From Granulicella rosea (GTDB lineage Bacteria > Acidobacteriota > Terriglobia > Terriglobales > Acidobacteriaceae), in NCBI RefSeq assembly GCF_900188085.1, contig NZ_FZOU01000002.1:62001-126000 (forward strand): a stretch of 64,000 bases of DNA, read 5' to 3'. The notes under the pieces are model-generated. The model was given only the letters and a program-made list of their open reading frames with translations. It ran no database searches and had not been told where the DNA came from. Each line of letters begins with the position of its first letter. Position 1 is the stretch's first letter. The translations under genes were made by a program, and so were the position numbers. Below are positions 1-9,156 of the stretch, one piece after another.

Positions 1-582
1 ATCGCTTACGAGAGCCAGATAGGCCGGATCGATGATGGACCCGGTTGCTTCGGTCGAATGTTGCGCCGAGATCTTTGCAGCGATACCTGCTCCGTCTACC
101 CCATGGCAGCGGGAGCAGAAGCTTGTGTACGCAATGTGCCCCGCAGTTGCATCGCCGGTTGTACTGCTGGCGTAGGTCGGAAATGCCTGACCCTGTAGCT
201 GCGAAGGACGTCCCCATACTTCGACCATTCCACGCGCCAGTATTGCGATCTGCTGGTCGGTCAGCATTCCGCCCTTACCGATTGCGAAGGCCGGCATCAG
301 CGTTCCGGGTATGCCGTTCGTGGTGGCGTTCTGGATCGCAGCTTCACCTGCCGTGGCAAGATAGACCGGGTTCGAGAGCGAGATCGCAGCGCCCTTGCTG
401 CCGTTGGCCCCATGACAGGCGGAACAGTTCTGCTGGTAGAGCGTGGGGAAGTCGATCACCTGATCGGGACGTTGCGTCTCCGCGGTGAACTTCGGTTTAC
501 CCGGCGCGTCCTTACAGCCTGCACTCGCAAAGAGGAGCAGACTGGTCAGGAAGAGCGAGGCTGCGGAACGTGGCTTTGGCAT
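1..582 (-). CDS. Di-heme c-type cytochrome lipoprotein (3' end missing)
   Basis: Reading leftward from ATG at 582, the product starts MPKPRSAASLFLTSLLLF and has a lipobox-like ASAGC, so it is probably a lipoprotein facing the periplasm. Two heme c sites are visible: CSACHG after about 50 residues and CSRCHG about 100 residues later, each opening a class I cytochrome c domain. The gene runs off the left window edge after 194 codons, so the C-terminus is unknown. Its ATG shares one base with the stop of the upstream membrane protein gene (TGATG), so the two are translationally coupled. It is the last visible gene of the oxidase operon. An electron-donor role for the oxidase is inferred from position, not shown. 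Confidence 0.85.
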   Translation of the reverse strand, partial: MPKPRSAASLFLTSLLLFASAGCKDAPGKPKFTAETQRPDQVIDFPTLYQQNCSACHGANGSKGAAISLSNPVYLATAGEAAIQNATTNGIPGTLMPAFAIGKGGMLTDQQIAILARGMVEVWGRPSQLQGQAFPTYASSTTGDATAGHIAYTSFCSRCHGVDGAGIAAKISAQHSTEATGSIIDPAYLALVSD

Positions 583-1454
583 CATTGCGAGGGGTCCTTC
601 TCATCCGGCTGTCCGTTTTGTTTGGAGGGACGAGTGATTTGATCGGAGTGAATGCCGGCACGAGTGGCGAAGGGCAGCGCGCGGAACTGAGGTGTGCGGA
701 CCTTCGTCTGCAGGTTGACGACGAAGCCGCAGACGAGGCCAAAAGCGATCTGCGAGACCACGAACCAGAACCAGCCGATGCGTTCGTTGAGGATCGGGCT
801 GATGATGCTGAGAGCCGAGTAGAGAATCCCGGTGAAGAGCAGGGGAACCATTAGCCCTGCGGTGACGATGGGATACTTCGGAAACATGGGAAGCATCGCG
901 CCGTAGAGGAGACCGACCAGCAGGGAGACCACTCCGTGAATGATGAGAGCCGCCAGCAGACCCTGCAGGTGGAACTGGCCGAGGAAGCTGTCGCTGGCTC
1001 CTGCCCAGCTCACGAAGCCACCGGCCGCCAGAAGGTTCATGGCATACCAGATGCTGTGATACTTCAAGAGACTGAAAAGAGTGGCCGGGACCACCATCGC
1101 GATGCCGCCGGCGACGCCACCCCTGATGCCGGTGGTGATATGGAAGGTCTCCACGGGCAGGATCGCACGCTGCGTCTCGATAGCGGGCAGACGATCGGTA
1201 AGCGTGCGCGTACTGGCGATGGTCACTTCCTCGGTCTGCACGACGACAGCAACATGATGTTCATGAGGAAAGACCTGGAAGAACCATCCGACGGAACCCC
1301 AGATCGTCAGCACTAAGCCAAGGAGCCCGATCGCGACATGCGTCACCATCCCAGCGCAGATAAGCGAGATACCCAGCGCGAGGACCATGGGGAAGATGGT
1401 GGGTGACGGAAGCTGGATGACATCGGTTTCGACTTCCGTGTGGTCGAGGTGCAT
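582..1454 (-). CDS. Unrecognised polytopic membrane protein of the oxidase operon
   Basis: The 290-residue product begins MHLDHTEVETD. I chose the ATG at 1454 because AAAGGAG lies just upstream; the frame stays open upstream without a better site. Two hydrophobic helices lie at about residues 20-60, followed by a soluble stretch with FPHEHH, then about four to five more helices (about 115-250). The tail is short, charged and rich in K, Q, D and P. The N-terminal helix pair recalls small oxidase subunit IV-type proteins, but I do not recognise a family. It sits between ctaE and a cytochrome c gene and is coupled to the latter by a one-base overlap, so an accessory role at the oxidase complex is likely but inferred. 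Confidence 0.8.
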   Translation of the reverse strand: MHLDHTEVETDVIQLPSPTIFPMVLALGISLICAGMVTHVAIGLLGLVLTIWGSVGWFFQVFPHEHHVAVVVQTEEVTIASTRTLTDRLPAIETQRAILPVETFHITTGIRGGVAGGIAMVVPATLFSLLKYHSIWYAMNLLAAGGFVSWAGASDSFLGQFHLQGLLAALIIHGVVSLLVGLLYGAMLPMFPKYPIVTAGLMVPLLFTGILYSALSIISPILNERIGWFWFVVSQIAFGLVCGFVVNLQTKVRTPQFRALPFATRAGIHSDQITRPSKQNGQPDEKDPSQ

Positions 1455-1486
1455 GGTGTCTCCTTTCGGCGGTATTGGGATCGTCG

Positions 1487-2083
1487 TCATCGCCCGAAGA
1501 CGTAGACGACGAGCAAGACGACGATCCAAACCGCGTCGACGAAGTGCCAGTAGAGCGAAAGCACTTCAAGCTTTTCCGTGTGGGAGTTATTCAACTGGCC
1601 GCGAAGAGAAAAGAGAAGCGCCAGCGAGAGCAGGAACAGGCCGACGATGACGTGGAATCCATGCAGACCTACCAGCGAGTAAAAGGTCGTGCCGAAGAGA
1701 TTGGTGCGAATGGTGAGACCATCCACGTAGATGAGGTGATACCACTCCATCCCTGTGCCGACGAGGAAGATGCCGCCGAGAAGGACTGTGATCGCCAGCC
1801 AGAGCGAACAGAGACGTGTCGCTCCTTTGTGGAGCGATGCTACAGCGAGATGGAGGGTGAGACTGCTCGATAAAAGGCAAATGGACGTGAAGACGGGAAG
1901 CTCAAGCACATCGCGAGGTGTAGGGCCGCTGAGACTCTTGCCGAGATAGAAGAGATAGGCGACGACGAAGATGATGAAGATCGCCGCCTCGGCAAGGATG
2001 AGGCAGGCCATGCCGACGACTCCGCGCGAGGGTAGCTTCCACGCTTCGGTTTCATGCTGCGGGATGATGGCTGCTTCGCTCAT
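1487..2083 (-). CDS. ctaE: Cytochrome c oxidase subunit III
   Basis: This 198-residue membrane protein has five predicted helices and the pattern of short bacterial heme-copper oxidase subunit III. It begins with a cytosolic stretch (MSEAAIIPQHETEAW), has the helix with LAEAAIFIIFVVAYLFYLG, and ends with the family helix around YWHFVDAVWIVVLLVVYV. The HFVDAVW motif is diagnostic. Bacterial subunit III of this length lacks the first two helices of the mitochondrial form. It lies 15 bp downstream of ctaD and about 30 bp upstream of the next operon gene. Subunit III stabilises proton pumping by subunit I. Confidence 0.93.
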   Translation of the reverse strand: MSEAAIIPQHETEAWKLPSRGVVGMACLILAEAAIFIIFVVAYLFYLGKSLSGPTPRDVLELPVFTSICLLSSSLTLHLAVASLHKGATRLCSLWLAITVLLGGIFLVGTGMEWYHLIYVDGLTIRTNLFGTTFYSLVGLHGFHVIVGLFLLSLALLFSLRGQLNNSHTEKLEVLSLYWHFVDAVWIVVLLVVYVFGR

Positions 2084-2098
2084 GGTCGTTCACGCTCG

Positions 2099-3790
2099 CT
2101 ATTCATAGTTGCTGTCTGGATCTTCGGGATGCTTGAGATCCCAGAGCGGACGACGGCTCTCGACGGTAGGGATTTTCGCGAAGTTGTAATCGGGAGGTGG
2201 CGAGGTCGTGGACCATTCCAGTGTCCACGCATCCCACGGATCGGCCCCGGCGACCGCGCCCTTGAAGTAAGACCAGATCATGTTGTAGACGAAGAGAAGT
2301 GTGCCGATCGCCTGAATGAAACCGCCACTCGAAATCAGCATGTTCCACATCGCCCAGCCGCGATCGGCCTCGTAGGTGTAGATCCGGCGAGGCATGCCGA
2401 GCAATCCCGGGATGTGCATCAGGTCGAAGGTGAGATGAAAGCCAATCAGGAAGATCCAGAAGTGCCACTTGCCGATCCTCTCGCTCAACATGCGCCCGGT
2501 CATCTTCGGGAACCAATAGTAAAAGGCGGAGAAGAGCATGAAGAGGATTGCGCCGACGAGAACGAAGTGGAAGTGTGCGACGACGAAGTAGGAGTTGCCG
2601 AGCTGCCAGTCGAGTGGCGCGGCGGAGAGCATGATGCCGGTCAGACCCGCGATGAGGAACTGGAAGAGGAAGCCGACCGCGAACATCATCGCCACGGTGA
2701 AGTGTACTTTTCCACCCCAGATCGTCGCGAGCCAGTTGAAGATCTTGATGCCGGTGGGGACGCCAATCACCATGGTGGCCAGGGTGAAGAACGCATTCGC
2801 GCCAGCGCCCATGCCAACCGTAAACATATGGTGAGCCCAGACGCTGAGGCTGATGAAGCCAATGCCCACGGAGGCAGCCACCATCGCCGGATAACCGAAG
2901 ATGGCCTTGCGTGAGAAGACGGGGATGATCTCGTTCGCGTAGGCGAACGCCGGCAGGATGAGCACATAGACTTCGGGGTGGCCGAAGATCCAGAAGAAGT
3001 GCATCCAGAGTACGGCCGATCCGCCCGCCTGGGTATCGAAGAAGTGGGAGCCAAGATAGCGGTCCAGCATCAGCATGATCTGTGCCGCGGTCAGCGGGCT
3101 GACCGTGACGAAGACCAGCATCGACATGACCAGATAGAGCCACGCGAAGAGTGGCATCCGGCCCAGCTTCATACCCGGGCATCGCATGCAGAGGATCGTT
3201 GCGACGATGTTCAGCGCGGTGCCGATGGTCCCGATACCGCTGAGCAGAACCGCAAGCGTCCAATAGTCCGTGCTGTGGCCGGGTGAGAAAGCATGTGCGG
3301 TCAGCGGAGCATAGGCCCACCAGCCGACGTCCGGTGCGCTGCCCGCACCGTACAGCCCGTCGCCTCCGAGATAGCTGAAGTAGAGCAGGGTGCCGCCGAA
3401 GGCGGAGATCCAGAAGCTGAAGGCGTTCAGCCGGGGAAACGCCATATCGCGCGCGCCGATCATGAGCGGGATAAGGTAGTTGCCAAACCCGAAAAGAATC
3501 GGCATCCCGACGAAGAAGACCATCGTCGTGCCGTGCATGGTGAAGAGCCGGTTGAAGGTCTGAGGCGATACGAAGTGATTATTGGGAACGGCAAGCTGGA
3601 TGCGAATCAGGATCGCCTCCAGGCCGGCGACCACCAGAAAGATCAGAGCGTAGCCGATATACATCAGCCCGATCTTCTTATGGTCGACGGTCGCGATCCA
3701 GTCGTGCAGCACTTCGAGCACCAGCCGACGCGGCGGGGTCGTGCTCGTCTGGTCGAGAACCGCATGAACTGGAGTCTGCGTTGCCATCAT
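2099..3790 (-). CDS. ctaD: Cytochrome c oxidase subunit I (heme-copper oxidase)
   Basis: This 563-residue catalytic subunit reduces O2 to water at the heme-CuB site and pumps protons across the inner membrane. All metal ligands can be placed: H86 (HGTTMVFF) and H408 (HFHFVLVG) for the low-spin heme, H406 for the high-spin heme, and H271 (GHPEVY), H320 and H321 (HHMFTVGM) for CuB. Y275 of GHPEVY is the cross-linked tyrosine of A-type oxidases and E273 is the D-channel glutamate, so this is an A1-type enzyme. The D-channel entrance (NYLIPLMIGARDMAFPRLN) is also present. Length and about twelve helices are normal for the family. It lies 20 bp after ctaC and 15 bp before ctaE. Confidence 0.97.
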   Translation of the reverse strand: MMATQTPVHAVLDQTSTTPPRRLVLEVLHDWIATVDHKKIGLMYIGYALIFLVVAGLEAILIRIQLAVPNNHFVSPQTFNRLFTMHGTTMVFFVGMPILFGFGNYLIPLMIGARDMAFPRLNAFSFWISAFGGTLLYFSYLGGDGLYGAGSAPDVGWWAYAPLTAHAFSPGHSTDYWTLAVLLSGIGTIGTALNIVATILCMRCPGMKLGRMPLFAWLYLVMSMLVFVTVSPLTAAQIMLMLDRYLGSHFFDTQAGGSAVLWMHFFWIFGHPEVYVLILPAFAYANEIIPVFSRKAIFGYPAMVAASVGIGFISLSVWAHHMFTVGMGAGANAFFTLATMVIGVPTGIKIFNWLATIWGGKVHFTVAMMFAVGFLFQFLIAGLTGIMLSAAPLDWQLGNSYFVVAHFHFVLVGAILFMLFSAFYYWFPKMTGRMLSERIGKWHFWIFLIGFHLTFDLMHIPGLLGMPRRIYTYEADRGWAMWNMLISSGGFIQAIGTLLFVYNMIWSYFKGAVAGADPWDAWTLEWSTTSPPPDYNFAKIPTVESRRPLWDLKHPEDPDSNYE

Positions 3791-3809
3791 GTTCCTTCCT
3801 TCGTGTTCT

Positions 3810-4823
3810 CTACTTCAGCGTGACAAGGTAGGCGGTGACTGCATCGAGGTCCTGCGCGTCCAGGTGCATGGGCGGCATCAGGACGCCGGGTTTGAAGTGC
3901 GCAGGATCGTCGACGAACACGCGGAGATTCTCAGCGGAGTTGGGCACTGATCCGGAGGCGATCGTGTCGCGGCTGGCGACATGCGTGAGGTCCGGTCCAA
4001 AGCGCCCCGTAGCGACCGTGCCCGCAATGGTGTGGCAACTGATGCAGGCGTTGTGTTCAAACACGGCTCGCCCCTGAGCGACCGCCACGTTCTGAGTGGC
4101 TGCCATCCGTTGATGTGCGACCCATGCGGCAAACTCCGTTGGCGTATCGGCGTAGACGCGCAGCAGCATCTTCGCGTGCTGCGTCCCGCAATACTGGGCG
4201 CATTGGCCAAGGTAGAGGCCCGCGGCCTGCGGATCTATCCACATGGTATTCACCTTGTTGGGGATGAGGTCCATTTTGCCGGCAAGGCGTGGGATCCAGA
4301 AGCTGTGGTCCGTGTCTGCGGAAGACATCGTGAGGTACGTCGGCGTGGGATGTTTTGGATCGCTGACGGGAATATGCAGTTCATTCGCGGTCACGATGCC
4401 GAGCTTCGGATAGCGATACTCCCACCAGAACTGATGGCCGATCACGGTGACATCGAGAGAGTCCGTCGGCTTTGCAGCGTGCTCGGTGGTGTAGATGACG
4501 CGGGCTGTGGCGAGGAAGAGCATCACAACGATCAGGATCGGGATGACCGTCCAGGAAAGCTCGATCTGATTGCTTCCATAGATCTGCGCCGGTTCCCGTA
4601 AGGCGTTTTCGTCGGTCGGCCGATGCCTGTAGCGAAGCAACGCGTAAAGGAGCAGGCCAGCCACGACCAGGAAGATGCCCGACGTAATCCCAAGCACCAG
4701 CATCGAAAGGCTGAAAACCGAATGCGCCGGCGTACCTGCCGGATTGAAGATGCTGGTCGGGCTTCCACCGAGACCGGTGGTCACTTGGGTCGCGAGGATA
4801 GGCGGCCAGGGATGGAACGGCAT
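3810..4823 (-). CDS. ctaC: Cytochrome c oxidase subunit II with fused cytochrome c domain
   Basis: The 337-residue product is the first gene of the oxidase operon. Two helices (about 36-65 and 86-110) anchor a periplasmic CuA domain with ligands H173 (TDHSFW), C208, C212, H216 and M219. A C-terminal class I cytochrome c domain (about 245-337) carries heme site C260-ISC-H264 and a likely axial Met in VLMPPM. This makes a caa3-type subunit that takes electrons through its own heme. The CuA loop reads CAQYC, so the usual glutamate (CxExC; backbone to CuA, side chain to Mg) is glutamine. No classical cleavable signal peptide is evident; the first helix probably serves. The start is the ATG of MPFHPWPPI. 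Confidence 0.95.
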   Translation of the reverse strand: MPFHPWPPILATQVTTGLGGSPTSIFNPAGTPAHSVFSLSMLVLGITSGIFLVVAGLLLYALLRYRHRPTDENALREPAQIYGSNQIELSWTVIPILIVVMLFLATARVIYTTEHAAKPTDSLDVTVIGHQFWWEYRYPKLGIVTANELHIPVSDPKHPTPTYLTMSSADTDHSFWIPRLAGKMDLIPNKVNTMWIDPQAAGLYLGQCAQYCGTQHAKMLLRVYADTPTEFAAWVAHQRMAATQNVAVAQGRAVFEHNACISCHTIAGTVATGRFGPDLTHVASRDTIASGSVPNSAENLRVFVDDPAHFKPGVLMPPMHLDAQDLDAVTAYLVTLK

Positions 4824-4951
4824 AAGTCTCCAATCGAAGCGTTGGGCCTTCCTGGGAGTAATCGGGATACAAGTCGCGGCGGCGTTGCTCTAGCAAGTAT
4901 GAAAGTCTCGCACTGGCCAATCTGAGCAAAAGTGCTCACAGTGGTCCGCTT

Positions 4952-5500
4952 TCAAAGCTCATCGGCATCCTTGACCTCCGCCAGGGCGCGATCAATTGCG
5001 TCGGTGAGCGAATCGGAGTCGAAGGATCCGTCGTAACGCCGGTCGTCGATAAAAAGCGTTGGCGTTCCGTTGACGCCGCTCCGGATTCCCGCCTCCAGAT
5101 CGAGGCGAACGCGTTCTTGATAGAGGCCTCCCTGGAGAGCGGTGCTAAGCGCGGCGCTCGACTCTCCGACGCGGGTTGCGAGTTCAAGAAGCGTGTCGCC
5201 GGAGAGGATGCTCTGGTACTCGAAAAGTAAATCGTGCATCTCCCAGAACTTTCCTTGGCTCGCTGCGAACTCTGCCGTCTCTGCCGCGGCCTCGGCCCAC
5301 GCGTGGGTCTCGCTGAGAGGAAAGTTGCGAAACACGAAGGAGAGACGATCTCCGAAGTGTTTTTGCAGTTTTTGCAGAACCGGTTCGATCTGTCCACACG
5401 AGGGACACTCGTAGTCGCCAAATTCGACAAGACTGCATGCGGCGGCGGGATTGCCCCTAATGTGATCGTCCGGGGTGATCGAGATGGAAAGCCTGCTCAT
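4952..5500 (-). CDS. DsbA-family thiol oxidoreductase with CPSC active site, no signal peptide
   Basis: The 182-residue protein has a thioredoxin-fold active site C32-P-S-C35 in the context FGDYECPSCGQ, the central helical insertion of DsbA-like proteins, and a cis-proline loop NGTPTLF. The strand before CPSC and the LSFVFRNFPL segment match the DsbA-like thioredoxin group often found near or fused to NhaA-type antiporters. There is no N-terminal signal peptide or membrane helix, so it probably acts in the cytoplasm or is exported by another route. It lies upstream of ctaC on the same strand, 128 bp away. A role in copper-site or cytochrome maturation of the oxidase is possible but only inferred from position. 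Confidence 0.85.
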   Translation of the reverse strand: MSRLSISITPDDHIRGNPAAACSLVEFGDYECPSCGQIEPVLQKLQKHFGDRLSFVFRNFPLSETHAWAEAAAETAEFAASQGKFWEMHDLLFEYQSILSGDTLLELATRVGESSAALSTALQGGLYQERVRLDLEAGIRSGVNGTPTLFIDDRRYDGSFDSDSLTDAIDRALAEVKDADEL

Positions 5501-6082
5501 GACTGACTCCTGCGACGCGAGGGACGGGTGAGGAAAAAATTAATGGCGTCTTCGAAATGCCGGAGACGAATACGCGTGCGCTGTTCTTGTCGATGCCTCC
5601 GTGATCATGCGATCGGGCGCAGGAGGTAAGAGCATTGGCACGATCAGCATGACATCCGCGATCCCTAAAAAGCTGTGCTCTTTTGGTCACCCTGAATCGC
5701 GCGACCGGCCCCGCAACAAGCCGGACCGCCGTGAGTCTGCTGGCAATCCTGGCAGCAGGACGTGCGCTTGGAGGGAGACTTCTCGTGGTGAGCGAATCGC
5801 TCGAGCAGACACGCTACGGTCAAGGGCAACGTGCCTCCACGGTCGGCCGCGTGGCCCTGGAAAAACTGATTCCCGTGCGCTTAAGTGCACAGCCACGCGG
5901 GAGACCGATCTGCGACCCTTGCAGCATGGGATCCACGGGACCGAACCGCAGATCTCGCAAGCCGATCGACAGCATGACGCTACGGACATCCTTGCGAGTC
6001 GTCCCGCCTGATCGGCCAAATGACGAATCGTGAGCAAGAGGATGCGTCGAAAGCAATCGGATCGCGTCCAGAGGGGGAATTG
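5501..6082. other. Gene-poor interval between the DsbA-like gene and the receiver gene
   Basis: Several open frames of about 115-135 codons cross this 580-base stretch on both strands, but none has a good ribosome site, recognisable motif or plausible composition, and they contradict each other. I see no RNA gene or clear repeat. The promoters of the two flanking divergent genes must lie here. Confidence 0.5.
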
Positions 6083-6748
6083 ATGGGAAGCAGCACTGGG
6101 AGACGCAGACTGTTAGTGGTCGAGGATGAAGCTCAAATTCGCTCGCTCATGTCTCAGATACTGACCGCGCTTGGCCATGAGGTCAGAGCGGCGGAAGACG
6201 GTCTCAGCGCACTGAAAGAGATTCGCGAGTCGACTCCGGACATCATCCTGTCCGACCTGAATATGCCGGGAATGTCTGGATTTGAACTCCTGTCGGTCGT
6301 GCGGCGGCGGCTTCCCGGGATCTACGTCATTGCCACGAGCGGCGCCTATGCAGGTTCCGACATCCCACGCGGCATCGCGGCCGATGCATACTATGCCAAG
6401 GCATCCGGCATCCAGGCTCTGGTAAGTCTTCTTTCACAGGCTCTGGAGGCTGATCCAACCCGCGACCGTGGGGATGCGGAATCCACGCCCATATGGATCT
6501 GCCGCGAGAGCGAAGAGAAGCATCTGGTAATCAACTGTCCGGAGTGTCTTCGAAACTCGTTGCAGGCAAGCCCGGATACGATTCAGACCATCCATCGAAC
6601 GACGTGTCATTCCTGTGGCTCGGTCATCCACTACGCGATCATCCGCCCCATGGGGGCGGAGGCCTCGCAGGCGAATCTCCAGGGACTCAGCTCCATCGCG
6701 CCGAAGCGCAGAGCGATTGCGCCGCCCATCCGGACGCTTGGATTCTGA
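6083..6748 (+). CDS. Receiver-domain response regulator with cysteine-rich C-terminal tail
   Basis: The 221-residue protein starts at ATG 6083, preceded by a strong AGAGGGGGAA ribosome site; an in-frame start 63 bases upstream is less likely. Residues 8-122 form a CheY-like receiver: acidic pair E14-D15, phospho-acceptor D58 in ILSDLNMPG, T/S at ATSGAY, and K106. No known output domain follows. The tail has C152-x2-C155 and C175-x2-C178 about 20 residues apart, which looks like a small zinc ribbon, plus C140. It may therefore signal by protein or nucleic-acid contact through a metal-bound module. No histidine kinase gene is adjacent. Confidence 0.85.
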   Translation: MGSSTGRRRLLVVEDEAQIRSLMSQILTALGHEVRAAEDGLSALKEIRESTPDIILSDLNMPGMSGFELLSVVRRRLPGIYVIATSGAYAGSDIPRGIAADAYYAKASGIQALVSLLSQALEADPTRDRGDAESTPIWICRESEEKHLVINCPECLRNSLQASPDTIQTIHRTTCHSCGSVIHYAIIRPMGAEASQANLQGLSSIAPKRRAIAPPIRTLGF

Positions 6749-6955
6749 AACAATGATGCTATCCGCCGCCGTGTCACTGGGCTCTCTCGGCTCAGGTTGG
6801 TCTTACGGGATTGAGCCAGTCCCCGCGGGGAGTTTGCGGTGATGGAACGGAATGCGGTGCAGTGTCGGATTGCACAGAAAGATCGCGGACGGAGTGGAAG
6901 ACTCGAACTGCATCATCTTTCGAACGAACTTCCTAACCGGACCGGAGAGAACCTC

Positions 6956-7495
6956 ATGAGCGCAGTCGATTCCGTCGTTGCCATCTACCCGACGCACCAG
7001 GAAGCAGAACGTGCTGTCAAAATGCTGCAGGAGGCAGGCGTCGATATGAAGAGCCTGTCCATTGCGGCGAAAGATACTCACACGGAAGAGCATGTCGTGG
7101 GTTACTACAATGCCGGAGATCGGATGAAGTACTGGGGCAAACTCGGTGTCTTCTGGGGCGGATTCTGGGGACTCCTGTTTGGATCGGCCATGTTCGTCAT
7201 CCCGGGACTCGGACCGATTCTTGTCGCGGGTCCGCTCGTTGCGTGGATCGTCGCTGGGTTGGAGAATGCGGTCATCGTGGGAGGGCTCAGCGCCATCGGC
7301 GCCGGTCTGGTCAGCATCGGCATCCCGCACGATAGCGTACTTCAATACGAGACCGCGCTGGCGACCGACAAATTCCTGCTTGTGGTGCATGGCTCATTTA
7401 CAGAAGTAGAACGGGCCAGGAATGCCATCGCGGGCGCCGGCCACGGCGACTACACCTGCCATGGCGAGCGTGTCCTCGCGGGCCAGGGAAACTAG
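6956..7495 (+). CDS. DUF1269 / stress-protein-17M-like membrane protein
   Basis: The 179-residue product begins MSAVDSVVAIYPTHQEAE, like general-stress-protein-17M/DUF1269 proteins: an N-terminal alpha/beta half (about 1-55), then a glycine-rich double transmembrane hairpin (about 60-125, with FWGGFWGLLFG and GPILVAGPLVAW), then a short soluble end. I chose ATG 6956 because homology begins there, although the frame is open another 39 codons upstream. Such proteins are usually stress-associated with unknown activity. The neighbours (receiver protein, aldehyde dehydrogenase) fit a stress-adaptation cluster, but that is inference. Confidence 0.8.
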   Translation: MSAVDSVVAIYPTHQEAERAVKMLQEAGVDMKSLSIAAKDTHTEEHVVGYYNAGDRMKYWGKLGVFWGGFWGLLFGSAMFVIPGLGPILVAGPLVAWIVAGLENAVIVGGLSAIGAGLVSIGIPHDSVLQYETALATDKFLLVVHGSFTEVERARNAIAGAGHGDYTCHGERVLAGQGN

Positions 7496-7622
7496 ATTCC
7501 AATACAGGGGCGGCGGTGAGCTGCTGCCCCTTGTTCAAGCCGCGCACCATGCAATTTGCATCGGGAGCGGACTGGACGATTTCGCCCGGTCCACGCATCG
7601 AGAGGTAGAAAGGGAACCAACC

Positions 7623-9005
7623 ATGCCGTACGCAAGCACCAATCCATACACGGGTGAATGTAGCCAGGAATTTCCAGATCATACGAGCGCCGAGGTCGAG
7701 AGCGCGGTCGCGCAAGCGGAGGCATGTTTCCAGCAATGGAAGACCACCTCGTTCGCCGAACGGAGCGCCGTCCTGACGAAGGCAGCGTCCATCTTGCGCT
7801 CTCGTACCGAAGAGTTCGCTACTTTGATCACGCTGGAGATGGGGAAGCTCATCGCGGAGAGTCGTGGCGAGGTCACCCTCAGCGCGGACATCCTCGACTA
7901 TTACGCGCAGAACGCCGAGGCGTTTCTTGCTCCACAAGAGCTCTCGCCCAGGAACGGAGCCGCCACCATCGAGAGCGCTCCGATTGGAGTGCTCTTCGGG
8001 ATCGAACCCTGGAACTTTCCCTACTATCAACTCGCGCGTTTCGTCGCCCCGAACCTGATGGCGGGCAACGTGGTGATGGTGAAGCATGCGCCGTCGGTGC
8101 CACAGTGTGCGCTTGCCTTCGTCGCCCTCTTCCGGGAATCCGGCGCGCCCGAAGGCGCTTACACCAATCTTTTTCTTTCGAACGAAGATGCCGATCGACT
8201 GATCGACGACAAGCGAATCAAGGGTGTCGCGGTGACGGGAAGTGAGCGCGCAGGGGCCGCCGTGGCGGCACAGGCAGGAAAAAACCTGAAGAAATCCACC
8301 ATGGAACTGGGTGGCAGCGACGCATTCATCGTGCTCGAAGACGCAGCCATGGACAAGACGATCGAATGGGCGGTCTGGGGTCGCATGAACAACACCGGGC
8401 AATGCTGCGTGGCGGCAAAGCGGTTCATCGTAGTCGAGAGTGTTGCCGATGCGTTCCTGGCGAAGTTTCAGTCCGCCCTCAGTCTGCTGGTCCCGGGTGA
8501 TCCGATGGAAGCATCGACGACGCTTGGGCCACTTTGTTCCGAGGCGGCCCTCTTGAATCTTCTCGATCAGGTCAAACGCTCGACGGCAGCGGGAGCCAGA
8601 CTCGTTCTGGGCGGTGGTCGTGTCGACCGACAAGGTGCTTTCATGCAGCCCTCGATCCTGACCGGGATTCAGAAGGGAACCCCAGCCTATGATGAGGAGT
8701 TCTTCGGGCCTGTCGCCTTGTTCTTCCGTGTCAAGAACGAGGACGAAGCCATCGAACTTGCAAACGATTCGAAGTATGGTCTCGGAGGTTCTGTCTTCAC
8801 GGCAGATATCGAACGGGGAAAGCGGGTCGCGGCTCGGATCGATACAGGAATGGTCTTCGTCAATCATCCCACCTGGACCGCTCCGGAGCTGCCGTTCGGC
8901 GGAATCAAGAACTCCGGCTACGGACGCGAGCTGTCCAGCCTGGGCATCCAGGAGTTCGTCAACAAGAAACTTGTATGTGTCATCCCGATCGATGCTCCCG
9001 CATAA
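7623..9005 (+). CDS. NAD(P)-dependent succinate-semialdehyde dehydrogenase (aldehyde dehydrogenase family)
   Basis: The 460-residue protein is a complete aldehyde dehydrogenase that resembles the short Sad/YneI group of succinate-semialdehyde dehydrogenases more than long GabD. Visible landmarks: EPWNFPYYQ (residues 128-136), the cofactor-site VTGSERAGAAV, catalytic base E228 in MELGGSDAF, catalytic C262 in NNTGQCC, and EEFFGPVA. It oxidises an aldehyde such as succinate semialdehyde to the acid, as in the GABA shunt; substrate preference cannot be fixed from sequence alone. ATG 7623 is chosen because family homology begins at its fourth residue; the open frame upstream overlaps the preceding gene and is unlike the family. 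Confidence 0.9.
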   Translation: MPYASTNPYTGECSQEFPDHTSAEVESAVAQAEACFQQWKTTSFAERSAVLTKAASILRSRTEEFATLITLEMGKLIAESRGEVTLSADILDYYAQNAEAFLAPQELSPRNGAATIESAPIGVLFGIEPWNFPYYQLARFVAPNLMAGNVVMVKHAPSVPQCALAFVALFRESGAPEGAYTNLFLSNEDADRLIDDKRIKGVAVTGSERAGAAVAAQAGKNLKKSTMELGGSDAFIVLEDAAMDKTIEWAVWGRMNNTGQCCVAAKRFIVVESVADAFLAKFQSALSLLVPGDPMEASTTLGPLCSEAALLNLLDQVKRSTAAGARLVLGGGRVDRQGAFMQPSILTGIQKGTPAYDEEFFGPVALFFRVKNEDEAIELANDSKYGLGGSVFTADIERGKRVAARIDTGMVFVNHPTWTAPELPFGGIKNSGYGRELSSLGIQEFVNKKLVCVIPIDAPA

Positions 9006-9156
9006 GGGGCACGCCGCGCGGGACCGGCAAGGGGGGAAGATGGCTTGACTTCCGCTGACCTCGCTACGTGCGGGATCTGCGGTTCAGGGCCTGGCGCGAT
9101 CCCTTCCTGCCTCTGCATCTCGGAACCGGCGAAGCGACGCGTGTCTTCCGTGACTT

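Noticed and set aside
5601-6037. Frames of about 115-135 codons on both strands
   Set aside because: They conflict with each other, have no ribosome site or motif, and one overlaps the start of the receiver gene.
7398-8867. A 489-codon minus-strand frame
   Set aside because: It is antisense to the aldehyde dehydrogenase gene, whose motifs are unambiguous.
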